Of a stretch of DNA of 64,000 nt, positions 34,001 to 44,625 are shown piece by piece. Position 1 is the first letter of the stretch, and each line of letters opens with the position of its first letter. The DNA comes from Zygnema cylindricum (Eukaryota > Streptophyta > Zygnematophyceae > Zygnematales > Zygnemataceae), in NCBI GenBank assembly GCA_037447655.1, contig JBBHKE010002847.1, positions 134,920 through 198,919 on the forward strand, given 5' to 3'. The notes beneath the pieces were generated by a model that saw only the letters and a list, made by a program, of their open reading frames with translations, made no database searches and was not told the DNA's origin. Both the position numbers and the translations under genes were made by a program.

Positions 34001-37000
34001 GAAACTTATATCATAAGACAGTGGAAATCAACTTTTGAAAATGATATAAATAAAACAACTAAGTAATTTATTGCTTGAAGGATCTTAAAAGAAACAAAAT
34101 AATTTGTAAATTCACACCAAAACTGAAAAAAAAGCCACGCAGACTTTTCCAAATACCAAGTGTTGTTATAAGATGATAACAACCATAACTTTTGCTTAAA
34201 AGATCCCAAAGGAAATCAGAAAGTTATAGATTCCCACCAAAACTAGGAAAAACAAAAAAAAATTGTTGACCTTCACCAATTTCCAAGCGTCGTTATGAGA
34301 TTAACACTACAAATATCTTTGCTCAAAAGATCTTAAAGAAACCAGATAATTTATAGATTCCCACAAAAACTGGAAAAGAAAAGCACATGTTGACTTTACC
34401 AATTGCCAAGTGTCGAAATTAGATTATCGAGCTGTCCCGGTCTTAAATCACGCCCCGCTGAGAATTGCACCTGTAGACAACAAATTTGCAAAAAAATAGA
34501 ATAAAAATCCTAGCAATAATAAAAAAACAGCGCAAATATTCCAGCATCTCCTATGCAGTACATTATAAAAGAACAGCTTCTACAGAATGGAGTTACATCA
34601 AAAAAAGTGAATCTCACAAAAAGAACAACTTGCATAATATATAAGCCTCGCAAAAGGCTTAAGGCCAGGTCACACTCGAGAAGTATATTTTTTAGGATTG
34701 TTTATTATTATTATTATTATTACTGCTTATTTATTGTAGGGTTATTTATTCACAGTACAATCAGCTAAAACTCAATCCCGTCCCACAAAAAAATAATGAC
34801 ATAGCACATTATATAGCTGAAGGCCTTTATGTCACATAAATTGTCCACAAAACACCTCATCAATTATTATCCAGATTAAACGCGTTATTTCCCATTTCAA
34901 CAAATAAAATCAAAACAGATTGAGGTAGAACCATTTAAAAAGAAAAATGGCATTTTAGATTTTCTTTAAACCCCAAAGTACAATGAGAGTCACTACTGGA
35001 CAAAGATCTTTTATGAATGACTCATCCAATTTTATATTTTTAATCACTGATTTTTATACTTGCGATTTAGGAGGTTAAATAAAAAGCTCAAATAAAATCC
35101 CAGGTAAAAAAACAAGCTTTTTAAACACCTCAAAGCATCGTTTCCTTTGATCAAGCTTGCCCCGGACAATGCCCTGAAATCACACGACAAAAAGTTCCCC
35201 CATCAGCAAATTTTTCCTTTTTTAATTTATTTATTTAGTTTGTGTACACATCATGAGACAAACGCAGAGGGGAGTTGAAAAGTTGTTTAAGGAATCAAAA
35301 GATAGAACAGTCATTGGCAGATAAAAACATATACTAACAGAATATTAAAAGCTTCATTGGAGTAAAAAGACGTGAGATAAATCGAGCAATTTGCGAACAT
35401 CATAATTGAACATTGTTTTAGGGTTTATAAAGTTTTTTAGGGTTTTAAATGTTGTTCAAACACAGAAAGATAAAACCTAACAACAACAGACTTTCAACAG
35501 AACAGAGTGTGCAATAACAAAAGATATTAAGCCTATTTAGGACTATGGTAAAAGCTCAAGATATTGACAGAGATTTTTACGTTTAAAAAGAGTACCTTCC
35601 CTCTTTGAGGTGTTTTTGGTACTTGTTTGTACGATTTTGTACCAAAAAGGTATGAACCTGAGATTTCACTGTAGTGGACAGGGCTTGTTTTCTTCTATGA
35701 GGAACAAGACTACAAGTAGACTGCAAAAAGCCTAAATCCATTTTTTTAGGAGGGTAAGCATGAAAACACTAACCGAATACATGCAATCATTGATAAGTAA
35801 ATCCTCAAGTTCTCGCACATTTGTGACATCGAGTTGCTCCATTAACACATCATACGGTACAACCTGGATAAAAAGGAAGTTATGAAAAAATTCAGTAATC
35901 TACTCATATTCCCAAGGATGAGACATTGATAGAACATTTATGATTCAGTAATCTACTCACATTCCCAAGCTTGTGACATCGATATAACATTGATATAAGA
36001 GTGCAAAAAAACCTGGCTTTCACATTAATTACACACACTCAAGCTTTCACAACAAATTTGGAAACAACATAATGAACTAGACCTAAGTATTTCTTCTCCA
36101 CACAAACGAAAAAGCCATATCTGTGCATTATCGTTACATAACCTCAATCAACAGAACCTCAATTACAAAAAGACCGGACTTGACTAAGTGTTGTAAAGCC
36201 TACAACAAACGCTTCTGGCCCACTTTATATACACATAATAAAATGCGCCAGTACACTGCCCATCGCTCTTAGAGTTAACAACTCAATTCAGATGAGTGTT
36301 GTTTTGACTGATAATCATAAATTAGTGTCAATAACATTGTTAGTTAAATGGCTCATAATGAGCCAAGCGGTGAAACTCAATTTAGTATAGTCAATTCTAA
36401 CAAAGTCTTAACGCTAATTTAGTCAATAACTCTAATAGCCATGGTGTACTTTGTGCAAGACTTTGAGCCCTAAGTGTCTATTGCAAATTTCAGAAAATTC
36501 AAGTTTATAAACTGCTCACAGTGCTTTTCCCAGCACTTAACGTATGCCATAATCATAAAATTATTTCAACAACAAATTAAATAAACAATCCTGAAAAACG
36601 TTTGCATAATATTTAAGGAGATCTCACCTTGGCATTCTCAGCCAAAGTCATGACAGTTAACTGTTTGAGTTTGAGCACTTGTTGAGGTTGAAGGGGTGGC
36701 AAGCGATGAGCAGAAGCTGTCCAAAAATAAATAAAATGTCAAAAATAAAGAAGGGTTACAGGCTACAAGGTACAGACCAAGAAAAAGACTGAACTGTGGA
36801 TTTTGAAACATAAGACTGGATAAAATCGGGAAAGAGAAGGATGCTTAGAAACTGACAAGATACAAGATAAGACATACAGGATAAGAAAAAAATCATTATT
36901 GCATCTATTTAGCGAGGCGTTTCCAATCTTCGTAAGGTTTAACAAGGGTTGGAAGAGAGAGAGAGGCAGTGATAGAGAGAGAGAGAGAGAGGGAGAGGGG

Positions 37001-39053
37001 GAGAGAGAAGGACGGGGGGAGAGAGGGAGAGAGAGATGGAGAGGGGGAGGGAGAGAGGGCGGGAGAAAGGGAGAGGGGGAGTGGGGGAGGGGAGGTGAAG
37101 GGGGATGGGGAGGGGGAGGGAGGGAGGGAGAGAGGGCGAGAGGGAGAGAGGGGGAGCGGGAGTGGGAGAGGGAGAGAGGGAGGGGGGGAGAGGGAGAGGG
37201 GGAGAGAGAACGAGGGAGGGAGGGAGGGAACAAAAGTTTAATCATAATTGTATGTTTTTATTGTATGTTTTTCATAGAAGGCTATACCGCCCATCGTTAT
37301 TAGCGTTTATTAGTGATTAGTGTTAATGTGAAATTAGCATTAGTAATACTAGTTTAGTGCAAGGAGACGTGGCAGATTGTAGTCCACGTCCTTAAATAAT
37401 GTTGTTAAATCTATTTTGTAATTTTTGGCCAAAAAAAGTCGCGACCGAATTAGTGTTATTAACGCTAATAACGATGAGCGGTGTAGTAAAGTGGAATTAG
37501 GGAAAGTTTCTTTTGGAATAAACCCCTACCTCTGAAATCGGCCCAAGTGCCATATGCAAAAAGCTGAAGAAGTTCCCATGCATGAGCATGCTCCGTTCCT
37601 TGTAACTGCACAAAGAAAAGGATAACAACAATAGATAAATAAGCATAAAAAAACAAGAAACAAATTAATCCGTTCCTTGCAAGTGCACAAAGAAAATGTG
37701 AAACAGAAACAATCACAAGAAAAAACAAATGATACTAAGAACAGATAAATAAGCATGAAAAAGAACAAAAAAATGTTGATAAAAACAAATAAGAAAGATA
37801 AAGAAGAACAATAAGAAAATGATGGCAACATACAAACATAAAAAAGAACAATTAATCGTCCCTACTTTAAACCTACCCTGCAGTAAAAGTAGTTGCATGC
37901 TTGTTAACTTATCTTACGAATAGTGGGCAACATTGGCTTCAACTAAAACTTATCTCTACAATGGAAATCTTGTCAACGACTAAAAACGATGATAAATGCT
38001 TGAATTTGATTTCTCCAAGCCAAAATTAAATCATTAATGAATTTTCAAATCAACATTAATTCACTTGAAAACCTTAACAAAAAAAAAAGGCATCATACTA
38101 CAAATTGGTCATCTTGCAAAGGCAAAATGGAAGCATAAAAATGAAAATGGAATGAGTTAAAACGCTACTGAAAGGATAAAACATCAAGGAGTTTCAAAAT
38201 TATGGCAACAGCGAACAAGAAGAATTTCGTTAAAAAGCCAAAAATATCTGCTCAAATTGATTTCGAACTTCTTGACAAACATCATGCAAGAAATAAGTTT
38301 GTTTCTGGAATAATCGAAGTATTTCAAATTAAATATTTTGCAAGAAAAGATTTAACAGGAACAAAACTGTCAACAAGAATAATATGAAAAAAAGAAAAAA
38401 AAAAGAGTTGACCAGTCTTCACAGGCCTCCACAAAGAGTTGGAGTATACAACAAGGACGAACAAGTGAGAGAATGAGGCGTGGACAAAAGTGGCAAAATT
38501 CACAATTTTTTCAGGGTGTTATGGGGTTTTTTAAGGCTATTAATTTAGGGTCTTTCAAGGGTTTCTTTCGTGTTTTTTACATTTTGCAGGAGTTTTTCAG
38601 GATTTTTTCACGTTTTTTTAGGGTTTCTCACAATTTTCCAATGCATTTTACGCTTTTCAAGGAATTTTTATGGTTTTCAAAGGGGTTTTTTTTTACTTTT
38701 GGAAGAGTCTGGCTTCTTTTATTTGAGGAACGTTCAATAGTTCACCAAATGCCGATAATCCGGATTCACTGTAGCTTGACTGGCGCATTTCTAGAGTGTT
38801 CAAAGAATTCCTAGGGATTATTAAGGTTTTTTTTACGATTTTTAGGATTTTCTAGGGTTCTTTTTTAGGTTTTAATTTTTAGGGAGCGACTGACTTCTTT
38901 TATTGGAGGAACGTCCAATAGTTCGCCAAATGCAAATAATCCTGGTTCTGCTGTGGCTTGACTGACGAGCTCCGCTGTTCCCCTGCCACGTGTACTCTTT
39001 GCCAGCAAACAAAACTGTTCTAAAAGTTCTACTTGTCTCGATTCCAGCTCCAT
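31070..39053 (-). CDS. CSN7: COP9 signalosome complex subunit 7, complete nine-exon gene
   Basis: Coding exons on the minus strand: 39053-38895, 37605-37530, 36716-36628, 35863-35774, 35173-35129, 34470-34400, 33112-32980, 32407-32310, 31079-31070. All introns are GT-AG and the phases join to 256 residues, close to the 260 aa of Arabidopsis CSN7. Landmarks: start MELESRQVELLEQFCLLAK; WELLQLFAYGTWADFR; LPPLQPQQVLKLKQLTVMTL; DVTNVRELEDLLINDCMY; GIVRGKLDQRKRCFEV; VQFSAGRDLRPGQLDNLI; SIQEKIKWADSQ; RGHQDLMY and the basic tail RPKRRR before TGA. The PCI domain covers roughly residues 50-160 and is followed by a helical tail. Family role: a scaffold subunit of the CSN complex that removes NEDD8 from cullins and controls photomorphogenesis in plants. 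The final 10-nt coding exon is the least certain; if intron 8 is retained, a TGA follows immediately. Confidence 0.93.
31270..31680. repeat. GAGACAGA-type low-complexity tract in CSN7 intron
   Basis: Purine-rich irregular repeats of AGAGACAGAG lie in the last CSN7 intron. ORFs on the opposite strand are Ser/Leu/Pro artefacts. Confidence 0.75.
32208..32229. mobile_element. Lone terminal inverted repeat of a Stowaway-like MITE
   Basis: GCTAACAGCGATTCACAGTG followed by TA matches the right end of the MITE family. No matching left end was found within the preceding several hundred bases, so this is a remnant or a strongly diverged copy in a CSN7 intron. Confidence 0.4.
33190..33615. repeat. Tandem array of about 60-70-bp units in CSN7 intron
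   Basis: Roughly six or seven degenerate units with the core CTGTAG(C/T)TGTTTTAAC, then TTTTTCTGACA(A/G)CAA, then a poly-A run. The poly-A runs vary in length. On the minus strand (gene sense) these are poly-T plus GTTGTCAGAA, so the array supplies repeated pyrimidine tracts just upstream of the exon at 33112. Confidence 0.8.
34071..34430. repeat. Three tandem units of about 120 bp overlapping a CSN7 exon end
   Basis: Units at about 34071-34190, 34191-34318 and 34319-34430 share TTGCT(T/C)(A/G)AA(A/G)GATC, AGATTCCCAC and the exon-derived ACCAA-TT-CCAAG. The last unit includes the 3' end of the exon at 34400-34470 and its donor; the two others are decayed copies of that exon end in the following intron. 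Confidence 0.8.
36254..36446. mobile_element. Stowaway-like MITE in CSN7 intron 3
   Basis: TA-flanked, 193 bp, ends CACTGCCCATCG...TTAGAGTTA and TAACTCTAATAGCCATGGTG. The interior has further inverted AACTCAATT segments. Confidence 0.65.
36951..37230. repeat. GA/GGGA polypurine tract in CSN7 intron 2
   Basis: About 280 bp of almost pure purine on the plus strand (GAGAGGGAGAGGGGG units). On the gene strand it is a long pyrimidine tract. It could form triplex or H-DNA; no coding meaning. Confidence 0.9.
37285..37483. mobile_element. Stowaway-like MITE in CSN7 intron 2
   Basis: TA-flanked, 199 bp, same subfamily as 8914-9112 and 13217-13413 (shared GGAGACGTGGCAGATT and GTCCACGTCCTTAAATA segments). 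It ends 47 bp from the exon 2 donor. Confidence 0.82.
38701..38790 (-). pseudogene. Partial duplicate of CSN7 exon 1 in intron 1
   Basis: This about 90-bp segment closely matches 38886-38971, which encodes the end of exon 1 (SQAT...LFAFGELLDVPPIKE). It has a one-base deletion that shifts the frame, and the donor GT is changed to GC. It is a decayed tandem duplication and unlikely to be a usable alternative exon. Confidence 0.8.
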
Positions 39054-39386
39054 CAGTATTTGAAAGTAATACAGCAAGCTGAAAGGCAAAAAATAGAAGA
39101 GAAGAAAAAATCGCTTAGATCTGTTTTTCAGCACAAGGATAAGAAAAGCTGTAAAGAAATAGAACTGTAATTTTTTCAGTTACAGTTTCCTTTCGTTTTC
39201 TCCTATTTCCTCCTGCCTTTATCTTCCAATGGATTTCAAGATTTCAGCCAAGAAATAGTCAAATTCGAAGGTAGAGTAAGGATACAAAAAGCTAAGAAAA
39301 AACGAAGAAAAAAACGGAAAAAAAATGAGGGAATGAATTTTGAAAAATGATTCCCTACATCCACTTATTACTGTGGTATTTCCCTG

Positions 39387-39389
<3 letters not shown>

Positions 39390-39445
<56 letters not shown>
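39390..39445. repeat. (CT)n microsatellite upstream of CSN7
   Basis: About 27 CT units, 340 bp upstream of the CSN7 start. On the gene strand it is (GA)n, a tract type often found in plant promoters and 5' UTRs; a regulatory role is only possible. Confidence 0.95.
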
Positions 39446-39448
<3 letters not shown>

Positions 39449-39911
39449 GGAAGGTTTGATGATAAGTTGTCAAAATTGAGGAAAACTAGGGCGAACAGAG
39501 GACCGAAATAGAAAAAGAAAGATAATATTTCTGCATATTCAGATACGGTTTCAAATGAATACCAATTCAATATCTCTTTCAAACAACAACGAATACCAAG
39601 TCAAATACGTAACATAATGAGTACAGAAAAAAACTGCTGGAAACTAAAACCTAAATATCAAGAAATATATATCGAGATAAAAAATCAGTCCGAAGACAGC
39701 TCAAGGTGTCTGCAGTTCTCTAGAAAACAAAAAATGGTGTGATGTGTTTCAACGGCCATGGCAGCTGCAGCAACCTTCACCTTTCAAAAGCGTTCCATGC
39801 TAGTCACCGTTCCGTTCTAAAAAGTTAATCCTTCTACCACGCGACAGTGTCCTGATACAGGAACCAGTATAAATTGGATGTTTTCATGCAAATTAAACAG
39901 TAATCAACTAA
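39446..39911. other. Upstream flank of CSN7, no gene seen
   Basis: AT-rich DNA between the CT repeat and the MULE-like element, with no recognised feature. Confidence 0.4.
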
Positions 39912-40204
39912 GCGAATTGGTAATCGCAGAGACGATTTTTGCTGCGCGCAGATAGTTGTCAGAAATTGTACATTTAAAGTACAGTTTCGTACAATCTACG
40001 TACCTTTAAGTTTAGATTTGACGTTCAATCCGTCGAACAACTTTGACTGGCGAAATATTGTAACGGCGGTTAAAAAACTGTCGCGCTTGCGAACGTCGAC
40101 CGTCGTGAAAAAAAAAAACAATTCACACGGTCGGCGCAGGTTCACTGAAACAAAACTGAGGCAGCCACATATAAATAAAATGGCTGCGCGGAGGTAGTTA
40201 GGGC

Positions 40205-40872
40205 CATAGTTCAAAAGTAGGCGTTTTTATGGTAGGCCTTTGGTAGGCGCACAAAACTTGGCACTAAACTCGCGTAGAGTAGGCATATTGTATGAGTGTG
40301 AGTTGCGGACACTCTTGTACGATCGTACGAATATGACGTATGATCATAGTACAGCGCACGCCACCTGACGAAATTTTTTAGCGAACTGACGCGGCGTAGG
40401 ATGACATTCCGCCGGAAAAAAAACCCGGAAAAAAAAAAAAAAAAACGCGGACGGGCAACCTGGTTGGTCAATTTGAGGCTTTATTTAGTGTGGCCTTCAA
40501 AATTGCAGTCGCTAATATGACAAATTGTCCTATCGTAAGTTGTGTTATGGGCTTTTCATGTAATCTTCTTAAGATTGCTACTTTGATCAGCGACCGTCCG
40601 ATTTCACGGTTGAAAATCTAAATCTAAAAATCTAAATCTGACGGTTGAAATAAAAAACACCTCAAAATTCACAGAAAAATAATTTTTTGTCCGATTTTTT
40701 TTCAAAATTTAGACATGCCGTTTAATTCTCTATCGATCGATGTGCAACTCAACCCTCTTAACCTTTTTTTTCATTTTTCGACCAATACAATATGGGTCTT
40801 AAGGGCATATTGTATGTTTTGCATACAATAGGCATACTGTATGGGCCTACTTTCACCTACTTTTGAACTATG
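40205..40872. mobile_element. hAT-type element, CATAGTTCAAAAGTAGG family, copy 2
   Basis: Inverted ends CATAGTTCAAAAGTAGGCG and CACCTACTTTTGAACTATG with the perfect 8-bp duplication GTTAGGGC (40197-40204 and 40873-40880). At 668 bp it is twice the length of the copy at 22543-22848; the extra sequence includes an A-rich tract and a GTACGATCGTACG palindrome. Confidence 0.92.
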
Positions 40873-42340
40873 GTTAGGGCGTGTCCCATGTAACAGAAAC
40901 TTTGAAACATTACTTTGGATTTTAGCGCAGATTTTACGGTGTACTTTTCAAAGTGTTCCTATATCAATCATTACTTGCGCCTTCATTACTTCAAATATGT
41001 GACAGTTGTGGACGCCTACAAAAAATGCGACAGCCTACGATAGTACGAAACGAAATGTAGACGACTACGAAACATCCTAAAATTAGTGACGTCTACAAAA
41101 ACGGCGACGGTTGTAGACGTCGAGTTTTATGTGGGTTTTGTGACATTGCGAAGTCATGCTACCTTATGACGTCATCAACGCGTAAACTTTCCGCCATGGC
41201 TTCCCGATTTCTTTTTCTTACCATTTATCATTCGATATGCCATCAAAATGAGACCAAAAATATTTTTTAAAAAATGAAAAAAAATATCTTTCATTTGATA
41301 CTATTATTGCTGCATTTCATTTAGAGATGAGAGAAAGAGGAGCGGTCGAATGAAAAGGATGGGGAGAGACGAGGACGTTGTAAATTTTTGCAAAGGACCC
41401 ATGAATGAAAGTGGAGGTCCGAGACCTCAACGATTTTTTTTCCGTACATGCTTGTCATTTTTGTACGTACATGCGCGTGACGAGCATGGAAAAATATAGC
41501 ATGTACTCTCCCTCGTTAAAAAAAAATCGAAGACGTTTCACGCGTGCAATACCTGCTTTCTATTCGTCGATAGGGTGATATTTTGGTTAAAATCAGATCG
41601 CGAGTTGATTCCATTACAAGTGTGAAGATGAACTGGAAGTGGGTCGCGATGATAATAACGCCAAATTGTCGTACCTTCCAAGTTCCAAGATGACGCAAAA
41701 TGTACTTGTATTTTTGCCCATTTTTTGTGCGGCGTAAAATTTTCTCGTTGGAAGTCCCATTTTTTGTGAAAACGACGCAAAAAAACCCTTACTTGAACAC
41801 ATGGGAACACGCCCATAATCACTTCACGTGAGCTCCACTGCAAACGCACACAACAGCATTTGACTCGCACAAAACGAAATAAACTTCGTACAAAATATAA
41901 AAGCAAACATGCGTATAAATATCAATGACACTACAATGACGCGTCGTCACGCGCGACCAAATGAAGCCACACTATTTACGAATCAATATTCTTGCATTGA
42001 ATAAGTACTTCACAATGATTCACATTGTTGGTGTGTGCTTTCACAGTGGAGCTCATTTGAAGTGAGTAACTACCTGCGCGCAACCATTTTATTTATATGT
42101 GGCTACCTCAGTTTTGTTTTAGTGAACCTGCACCGACCGTGTGAATTGTTTTTTTTTTCATGACGGTCGACGTTCGCAAGAGCGACAGTTTTTTAACCGT
42201 TGTTACAATATTTCGCCAGTCAAAGTTGTTCGACGGATTGAACGTCAAATCTGAACTTAAAGGTACGTAGATTGTACGAAAATGTACTTCAAATGTACAT
42301 TTTTTGACAACTACCTGCGCGCAGCAAAAATCGTCTCTGC

Positions 42341-43404
42341 TATTGTTGGGTATCGAGGACCATTTGGTGATATTCGATATATATCAAATTTTAAGTACCC
42401 GATAATCAATATATCGCCTCAATATATCAAAAAGGTAAACATCGCGATATATCGCCGATATGTCGTATCGTCAGTATATCGAGGCTTTGAAAAAAAAATC
42501 TCTTCTTGCTACTCCACTACACCGCTAATCGTTTTTGGTGTAAAAAAAGAATTAGCGTAAAACGCTACTTTAGTGTTAATAGCACCAATTTGTGATTTTG
42601 TGTCAAAAAAAAACATTAACATCAATTTGGCATTTAATGCCAATTTGTGTGTCGACTTCGTAGGGTGTGCGTTCAGCTGTCATTGATACTATTTCAAGTT
42701 CAGGTGTACTATCCTAACAGCTTTCGCCGAAATAAGTACTTCTAAGGTTTGGAAATCGTACAGAACATGTAAATTAAAGTAAAATTAACGCTATTTCATG
42801 CTATATGTTTCGTAATGTTCCGCTCTTTCCGACGGCTAATTGATACTAAAATTTAATTTACATGCGAAGCGCTTTGAATGTTGTAAAATAAAGATGTCAC
42901 GGCGACGCAATATACGTAAACGAGCTTTTTGTACATCACACTAATTTTGACGAACGTAATATAAAATGGCAAACCCTAAATAAATACTTTCTATAATAAC
43001 GTTAATTCTATCTTAATGTTAACAACACTAATTTATGATTTTAGGCCAAAAAAAGCCACGTCAAAATTAGTGTTATTAACACTAAAAACGATTAGCGGTG
43101 TACTGGTGCTGCCAACACTAGTGCTACAAAATTAGTATTTTTCGTCGGTTACTTTTTGCGGCGTCTACCTTTAAGTCACGAAACGAAAATCAAGTCGTAC
43201 GTTGCGTATCAGACAATTTGTTTTTTTCGCTAAAGTAACATATTATATAAAATATTAAATAAAAAAAATACTATATATCGCGATATATATCGCGATAATT
43301 TATGTTGGTCCCAGTATGATATATCGAGGAGTCTGCTCGATCGATATTCGATATATCGAATATCGAAATTATCGCGATATGAATTTACCCGATACCCAAC
43401 ACTA
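42341..43404. mobile_element. hAT element with TATCG-rich subterminal arrays
   Basis: Ends TATTGTTGGGTATCG and CGATACCCAACACTA. The flanking 8-mers GTCTCTGC and GTGTCTAC match at six positions. Subterminal ATATCG motifs and the TGGTCCCAG segment relate it to 4543-5438. A MITE is inserted in the middle. No transposase is seen. Confidence 0.8.
42520..43100. mobile_element. Stowaway-like MITE nested in the hAT element
   Basis: TA-flanked, 581 bp, ends CACCGCTAATCGTTTTTGGTG / CACTAAAAACGATTAGCGGTG, inner inverted TTAGTGTTAATA segments. Confidence 0.82.
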
Positions 43405-43609
43405 GTGTCTACGATTAAAAATCCCCTTAACAAATTACAAATTAGGCTTGTCTATTGTCGCTTTCCGCGGACGCATAATAGATTTTTGGGAAATGTTTTT
43501 TTTTTGTTTGTTTTAAATGGTCGGCGCAAACATAATTTTGGTTACGCGCAGTCATGTAATTTTGTGACCTCCATTGGTACACATAATGTCTTGCTTATAT
43601 GAAGCCTCT

Positions 43610-44625
43610 AGGATAATTTTTGCACTTTTGACTTTGGCAATGAATAAGTGCCACCTTGGCATTTACAAAAATTCTAAACGACTACACCCCTGTGTAGCCA
43701 GGACTCCTCGAGTCCGCACCAAAAAGAATCACTGAATTTGCTCACCTTAGCATTAAGTTATGGTTGTTCAAAGACAACGAATTTATATTTGGCCTACAAA
43801 GAGAGGGCTTTCACAAATATTTAAGTCCTACGAACCTACTCATAGCCCTTCTAGACCAATCAAATTACCATACACAACATTAATTTACATACAAAGTACG
43901 GTAGCCACCGTACTTAATGTACCGAAATATTCGACAACACTCTCGGTCTGCCACGTGGCAAATAAGTCGTCTCCATTCTTTCCATTTCTTCTTCGGCATC
44001 CTATAGGATGGTGCCACATGTCATCTTCCTCCACTTTGGCGCAGTGCTCGTAGAAAAACCTTTCCTGCATGCGGGCACTCACGAGTGCCGTCCGTTTGTA
44101 ATTCGGCGATGTATGTCGGCCGTTTGATCTAATGGCGCGCTAAATAATGTTGACCGTTGAAATTCAACGGTCATCGTTCCATGTCGACCGTTGAATTTAT
44201 ACGGTCCTCACCCCGTTTGACCGTTGAAATTGCGTCTTATTTTGCAAACCATTAATCGTGAAACGACATTTGATTTCGTTTCGTTCATTTCGTGCGGTAC
44301 AGTATTTCGTGCGGTAATGTACGTTTCAATGTTTCATTTCGTTGGAATGTGTCGCCGCGTCACTCTATATATATTTATCAAATACAATATTGGTATCGAT
44401 ACAACAAAACCTATTGGATAAGGAGGACAGTTATTCCGTAAGTTTGTCATCCGAATGTCACAAGATCAAATCTTATTTCTGGCAACATATCTTTTGCAAG
44501 AGCTCTGTCTTCTGAGGCAACCATGGGTGCCTACCAGCTCTCAGTGACTACGAGAAGTATGAGAACAGTGTAGAATGCCCATAGACTGACTAAAAAGATA
44601 GATTATAAAATACCTTTTTTCAACA
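43610..44625 (-). repeat. 3' LTR (family A) of a minus-strand Copia element, truncated
   Basis: On the minus strand it starts TGTTGAAAAAAGG just after a G-rich polypurine tract and runs about 1 kb to a truncated end near 43610. It has the GTAC-box region (about 43896-43925), a TATA-like segment and, on the plus strand (antisense to the LTR), a tRNA-like module at 44411-44475. The 5' part matches 61343-61738. Confidence 0.75.
44411..44475 (+). other. tRNA-like module in family A LTR (antisense)
   Basis: CCTATTGGATAAGG resembles a tRNA D-arm/A box of the plant TGGATAAGG type, and AAGATCAAATCTT resembles a T-arm/B box about 45 nt later. The related copy is at 61494-61558 (-). The cloverleaf is incomplete. 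Confidence 0.4.

Larger units (their letters stand above)
39912..43425. mobile_element. Second foldback MULE-like element, with nested insertions
   Basis: The left arm (from about GAATTGGTAATCGCAGAGACG) and right arm (ending ACCTGCGCGCAGCAAAAATCGTCTCTGC and then the part beyond the hAT insertion) match the MULE at 23547-25546. They share TTTAAGTTTAGATTTGACG and the GGCTGC/CACATATAAATA segment. It contains a hAT MITE (40205-40872) and a larger hAT element (42341-43404) that itself contains a MITE (42520-43100). The outermost ends have decayed and I found no clear 9-bp duplication, so boundaries are approximate. Confidence 0.75.

Noticed and set aside
36763..37245. Long ORFs through the GA/CT-rich tract on both strands
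   Set aside because: They are pure simple-sequence translations (Ser/Pro/Leu or Arg/Glu/Gly) in a CSN7 intron.
38701..38790. Alternative or mutually exclusive exon for CSN7
   Set aside because: The duplicate has a frame-shifting deletion and a GC in place of the GT donor.
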